Shown here one piece after another: positions 38,875 to 41,958 of a stretch of 41,958 bases of DNA (the first letter of the stretch is position 1; each line of letters opens with the position of its first letter). This DNA comes from Brevundimonas sp. A19_0 (GTDB lineage Bacteria; Pseudomonadota; Alphaproteobacteria; Caulobacterales; Caulobacteraceae), in contig NZ_JAGHQP010000011.1 of NCBI RefSeq assembly GCF_017744255.1, positions 52,501 through 94,458 on the forward strand, in the 5' to 3' direction. The notes beneath the pieces are model-generated. The model was not told the origin of the DNA. It made no database searches and was given only the letters and a program-made list of their open reading frames with translations. The translations under genes and the position numbers were made by a program.

Positions 38875-41088
38875 ATGAGCGCTCCCAAGTCCATGGCCGA
38901 ACTGGCCGCCGAATACGGCCTGTCTCCCGCTGAATATCAGGTCGTCCTCGACCGTCTGGGGCGAGAGCCCAATGACGTCGAACTGGGCGTCTTCTCGGTC
39001 ATGTGGTCCGAGCACTGCTCCTACAAGTCGTCGAAGATTCACCTCGGCAAATTCCCGACCAAGGGGCCTCGCGTCATCTGTGGTCCGGGCGAGAACGCCG
39101 GCGTGATCGACATCGACGACGGCGACGCCTGCATCTTCAAGATGGAGAGCCACAACCACCCCAGCTTCATCGAGCCCTATCAGGGCGCGGCGACGGGCGT
39201 AGGCGGCATCATGCGCGACGTCTTCACCATGGGCGCCCGGCCCGTGGCCCTGCTGAACGCCCTCCGTTTCGGCGATGTGAACCATGAGAAGACCCGCCGC
39301 CTGGTATCGGGCGTGGTGTCGGGCATCGGTGGCTACGGCAATTGCGTCGGCGTGCCGACCGTGGCGGGCGAGACCAATTTCCACCGGGGCTACAACGGCA
39401 ACATCCTGGTCAACGCCATGTGCGTGGGCCTGGCGAAGGCCGACAGCATCTTCTACTCCGCCGCCCCCGGGCCGGGCCTGTCGGTCGTCTATTTCGGCTC
39501 CAAGACCGGCCGCGACGGCATCCACGGCGCGACCATGGCCTCGGCCGAGTTCGACGAGGACTCGGATGAGAAGCGCCCCACCGTTCAGGTCGGCGACCCC
39601 TTTGCCGAAAAGCTGCTGATCGAGGCGACGCTCGAGCTGATGGCCTCGGGCGCCGTGGCCGCCATCCAGGACATGGGTGCCGCAGGCCTGACCTCCTCCT
39701 CGGTCGAGATGGCCGGCAAGGGCGGCGTGGGTATCGAGCTGGACATGGACGCCGTGCCCCAGCGCGAAGAGGGCATGACCGCCTATGAGATGATGCTCTC
39801 CGAAAGCCAGGAGCGCATGCTGGCCGTCCTCAAGCCCGGCCGCGAGGAAGACGGTTATCGGATCTTCAAAAAGTGGGGCCTCGACGCCGCCGTCATCGGT
39901 CGCACGACCGACACCGGCCGGCTGGTGCTGAACCACAAGGGCCAGGTCGTCTGCGACGTGCCGCTGGCCCCGCTGTTCGACGACGCGCCCCTCTATGACC
40001 GGCCCTGGGTCCAGCCCGCGCTGCACCCCCGCATCGATCCCAAGGATGTGCCCGCCCCCGACAGCTGGGCCGACGCCGTGCTGAACGTGGTCTGCTGCCC
40101 CGACATGGCCTCCAAGCGCTGGCTGTGGGAGCAGTACGACCGTCACGTCATGGCCGACACCCTGCACGACTCGGCCACCGGCGCCGACGCCGGTGTGGTC
40201 CGCGTGCACGGCACGGACAAGGGGCTGGCGGTGACCAGCGACTGCACTCCCCGCTACGTCCAGAACGATCCCTACGAAGGCGGCAAACAGTGCGTGGCCG
40301 AGGCCTGGCGCAACCTGACCGCTGTCGGCAGCCGCCCGATCGCCATCACCGACAACCTGAATTTCGGCAATCCGCAGCGGCCCGAGATCATGGGCCAGAT
40401 CGTGCGCGCCATCGACGGCATGGCCGAGGCCTGCCGCGAGCTGAACTTCCCCGTCGTGTCGGGCAATGTCAGCCTCTACAACGAGACCAATGGCACAGCC
40501 ATTCCGCCGACCCCGACCGTCGGCGCCGTCGGCCTGCTGCCCAACTATGATGTCGTGACGGGCTTTGGCGGCATGACCGAGGGCGAAACCCTGGTCCTCA
40601 TCGGCGAGACGCGCGGCGAGCTGGGCGCTTCCCTGTATCTGCGCGAAGTGCTGGGCCGCGAGGACGGCGCCCCGCCGCCCGTCGATCTGGCCCTGGAGAA
40701 GAAGACCGGCGACTTCGTTCGCGATCGCATCGAGGCCGGCGAGCTGACCTGCGTCCACGACCTCAGCGACGGGGGCCTGATCGGGGCGGCGGCCGACATG
40801 GCGCTGGCCAGCGATTGCGGCGTCGAGCTGGACGCCACCTCGCCCGAGCATGCCCACGTCCTGCTGTTTGCCGAGGACCAGGCCCGCTATCTGGTCGCTG
40901 TGTCCGATCCGTCGACCCTGATCGAGAAGGCCCAGGCCGCCGGCCTGCATGCCTCGGTCGTCGGTACGGCCAAGGGCAAGGACTTCGCCTCCGGAGCACC
41001 GGGGGCCGACCTGTTCCGCATCCCCCTCGATCACCTGCGCGAGATGCACGAGGGCTGGATGCCCAACTGGATCGAAGGCCGCGCCTGA
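38875..41088 (+). CDS. purL: phosphoribosylformylglycinamidine synthase subunit PurL (small type)
   Basis: PurL converts FGAR to FGAM using ATP and the ammonia released by PurQ. The 737-residue protein is the small type that needs PurQ and PurS. Family features are [14 protein letters not shown] near the N-terminus, [20 protein letters not shown] (catalytic His and ATP site), the duplicated AIRS-like halves, and [11 protein letters not shown] with HDLSDGGL in the C-terminal part. The ATG has no ribosome site. The stop overlaps the start of a lipoprotein gene by one base. Confidence 0.96.
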   Translation: MSAPKSMAELAAEYGLSPAEYQVVLDRLGREPNDVELGVFSVMWSEHCSYKSSKIHLGKFPTKGPRVICGPGENAGVIDIDDGDACIFKMESHNHPSFIEPYQGAATGVGGIMRDVFTMGARPVALLNALRFGDVNHEKTRRLVSGVVSGIGGYGNCVGVPTVAGETNFHRGYNGNILVNAMCVGLAKADSIFYSAAPGPGLSVVYFGSKTGRDGIHGATMASAEFDEDSDEKRPTVQVGDPFAEKLLIEATLELMASGAVAAIQDMGAAGLTSSSVEMAGKGGVGIELDMDAVPQREEGMTAYEMMLSESQERMLAVLKPGREEDGYRIFKKWGLDAAVIGRTTDTGRLVLNHKGQVVCDVPLAPLFDDAPLYDRPWVQPALHPRIDPKDVPAPDSWADAVLNVVCCPDMASKRWLWEQYDRHVMADTLHDSATGADAGVVRVHGTDKGLAVTSDCTPRYVQNDPYEGGKQCVAEAWRNLTAVGSRPIAITDNLNFGNPQRPEIMGQIVRAIDGMAEACRELNFPVVSGNVSLYNETNGTAIPPTPTVGAVGLLPNYDVVTGFGGMTEGETLVLIGETRGELGASLYLREVLGREDGAPPPVDLALEKKTGDFVRDRIEAGELTCVHDLSDGGLIGAAADMALASDCGVELDATSPEHAHVLLFAEDQARYLVAVSDPSTLIEKAQAAGLHASVVGTAKGKDFASGAPGADLFRIPLDHLREMHEGWMPNWIEGRA

Positions 41089-41486
41089 TGCGGGCCCTCG
41101 TCGCGCTCTGTCTGCTGGTGGGGGCCTGCGCCTCCGCGCCTCCCCCCGCCGACACGAGCGGGGAGACGATGGTGATCCTCAAGCACGGCTGCGACGTGAC
41201 GGTGAGTTTCGGCAGCTACGGCATGGGCGTGGATCAGGAGCTGAAGGCCCGCGTCCTTGCCTTCGTTGAGGACGGTTCCGACGCGGCGGCCTGGCCGGAG
41301 GACACCTGGGGGCGCGAGGGGGAATCCTCCCTCTGCATCCTGACCGACACCGTTGCCGCCACCAACCGCCTCTACGACGGGATTGTCGCCCTCATCCCGC
41401 CCTACAGCACTCGTGCGCCCACCATGGTCACCCACATCGACGGGCGCACCCATGCCTCGCGCATGCCGCCGGAAAGCGGACAATGA
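41088..41486 (+). CDS. small lipoprotein of unknown function
   Basis: The 132-residue protein starts [14 protein letters not shown], a short lipoprotein signal with lipobox VGAC (Cys14). The mature part has two Cys (GCDVTV and SLCIL) that could form a disulfide. No family is recognised. It is coupled to purL by a one-base overlap (TGATG) and to the next lipoprotein gene by a four-base overlap, so all three are likely co-transcribed. A longer in-frame extension into purL is not credible. Confidence 0.75.
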   Translation: MRALVALCLLVGACASAPPPADTSGETMVILKHGCDVTVSFGSYGMGVDQELKARVLAFVEDGSDAAAWPEDTWGREGESSLCILTDTVAATNRLYDGIVALIPPYSTRAPTMVTHIDGRTHASRMPPESGQ

Positions 41487-41812
41487 TCCGCTCTGTGGTC
41501 CTCGCCGCCCTCGCCCTGACCCTCACCGCCTGCGACGGCGGTGGTGACCCGGTCCAGCAGGCCCTGCGCGATGCCTCGGCCGAGCGCCAGGCGGCGCTGG
41601 TCAAGGACGGTGAGGTCTCGGGACCGGTCGCGGCCCCTGACGAAGACACGGCCCGCGTACAGAAGATGATCGCCGGCCATGAGGCGGCCCTGATCGACGC
41701 TCGCGCGGCCCTCGACTCCCCCGATCCCGAGGTCCGCCGTCTGGCGGAGCAGGCCATCGAGAGCCACACCACCCAGCTCGCCGACCTGCGCGCCTGGCAG
41801 GCGGGGCGGTAG
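41483..41812 (+). CDS. small lipoprotein of unknown function
   Basis: The 109-residue protein has a lipoprotein signal with lipobox LTAC (Cys17) followed by GGG. The rest is predicted helical and rich in Ala, Glu and Arg (QQALRDASAERQAALV, IAGHEAALIDARAALD), perhaps a coiled coil. No family is recognised. It overlaps the previous gene by four bases (ATGA) and is followed by a REP-type repeat pair. Confidence 0.75.
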   Translation: MIRSVVLAALALTLTACDGGGDPVQQALRDASAERQAALVKDGEVSGPVAAPDEDTARVQKMIAGHEAALIDARAALDSPDPEVRRLAEQAIESHTTQLADLRAWQAGR

Positions 41813-41822
41813 CTCGCAACTT

Positions 41823-41914
41823 CGTCATCCTCCGGCTTGATCGGAGGATCGGTCCGGGCAGGCGGGCAACTGTTGCGGGCGACACCGATCCTCGGGTCGA
41901 GCCCGAGGATGACG
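41823..41914. repeat. inverted pair of REP-type repeats (REPIN)
   Basis: Two hairpins face each other. The first has stem ATCCTCCG/CGGAGGAT (41827-41834 with 41842-41849). The second has ATCCTCGGG/CCCGAGGAT (41888-41896 with 41902-41910). In addition the outer ends CGTCATCCTC and GAGGATGACG are exact complements, as are GAGGATCGGT and ACCGATCCTC. This looks like the GTCATCCTCgGG-type extragenic repeat widespread in alphaproteobacteria. It is a different family from the pairs at 16773-19703. Confidence 0.85.
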
Positions 41915-41958
41915 TGGGTTCAAGCGGCACGGATATGAAACCCGCCCGCCGATTCCCC

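Noticed and set aside
38860..41049. Open frame of 729 codons opposite purL
   Set aside because: Same reason: shadow of a well-recognised gene in high-GC DNA.

Overview
The window is high-GC alphaproteobacterial chromosome, most likely from Brevundimonas or a close Caulobacteraceae relative. The evidence is the 5' end of a Caulobacterales-type 16S rRNA, a holdfast-anchor operon (hfaA-hfaB-hfaD) behind a sigma-54-type promoter, a DUF1476 zeta-type F1-ATPase inhibitor, promoters resembling the Caulobacter housekeeping consensus (TTGACGS-N10-14-GCTANAWC), and separate glyQ/glyS genes. The assignment rests on reading the sequence alone; no database search was run.

Layout. 1-784: start of an rrn operon on the minus strand with its leader and promoter. 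785-2005: CBS-pair protein and a rhomboid protease (minus). 2067-4743: sigma-54 promoter and hfaABD (plus). 4891-7785: M16 metallopeptidase, closed by a terminator shared with a convergent secreted Pro/Cys-rich protein. 8920-9971: PAS_5 protein and gamma-carbonic-anhydrase-like protein. 10003-10298: a gene-free tract dense in inverted repeats, with a possible structured RNA and an intrinsic terminator directly in front of phoH. 11195-16251: MscS channel, Kef-type antiporter and pyruvate phosphate dikinase. 16385-20620: glyQ and glyS with two DUF559 nuclease-like genes and several palindromic repeats. 20718-26897: polysaccharide deacetylase, an unrecognised protein, ispE, a TPR protein and ETF-ubiquinone oxidoreductase. 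27023-30485: family-4-like uracil-DNA glycosylase, lytic transglycosylase, a 39-residue membrane protein and a glutathione transferase. 30589-41088: purine genes purB, purC, purS, purQ and purL, interleaved with fasciclin, zeta inhibitor, PEBP, a LuxR/DUF4199 module, lipoproteins and a TspO-like protein. 41088-41958: two small lipoproteins and a REP-type inverted pair.

How the genes work together. PurS, PurQ and PurL form the FGAM synthase complex. PurC and PurB act later in the same pathway. GlyQ and GlyS form glycyl-tRNA synthetase. HfaA, HfaB and HfaD anchor the polar adhesive holdfast. ETF-QO feeds electrons to ubiquinone.

The most unusual feature is the glyQ-glyS region. A DUF559 gene between glyQ and glyS is bounded by two 40-bp palindromic elements in opposite orientation (37 of 40 bases alike). 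A second DUF559 gene lies next to another inverted pair with similar architecture. A third inverted pair is inserted in frame inside glyS. This looks like a REP/REPIN-type repeat family associated with a PD-(D/E)xK-like nuclease rather than the usual Y1 transposase, and it is the best candidate here for an undescribed system.
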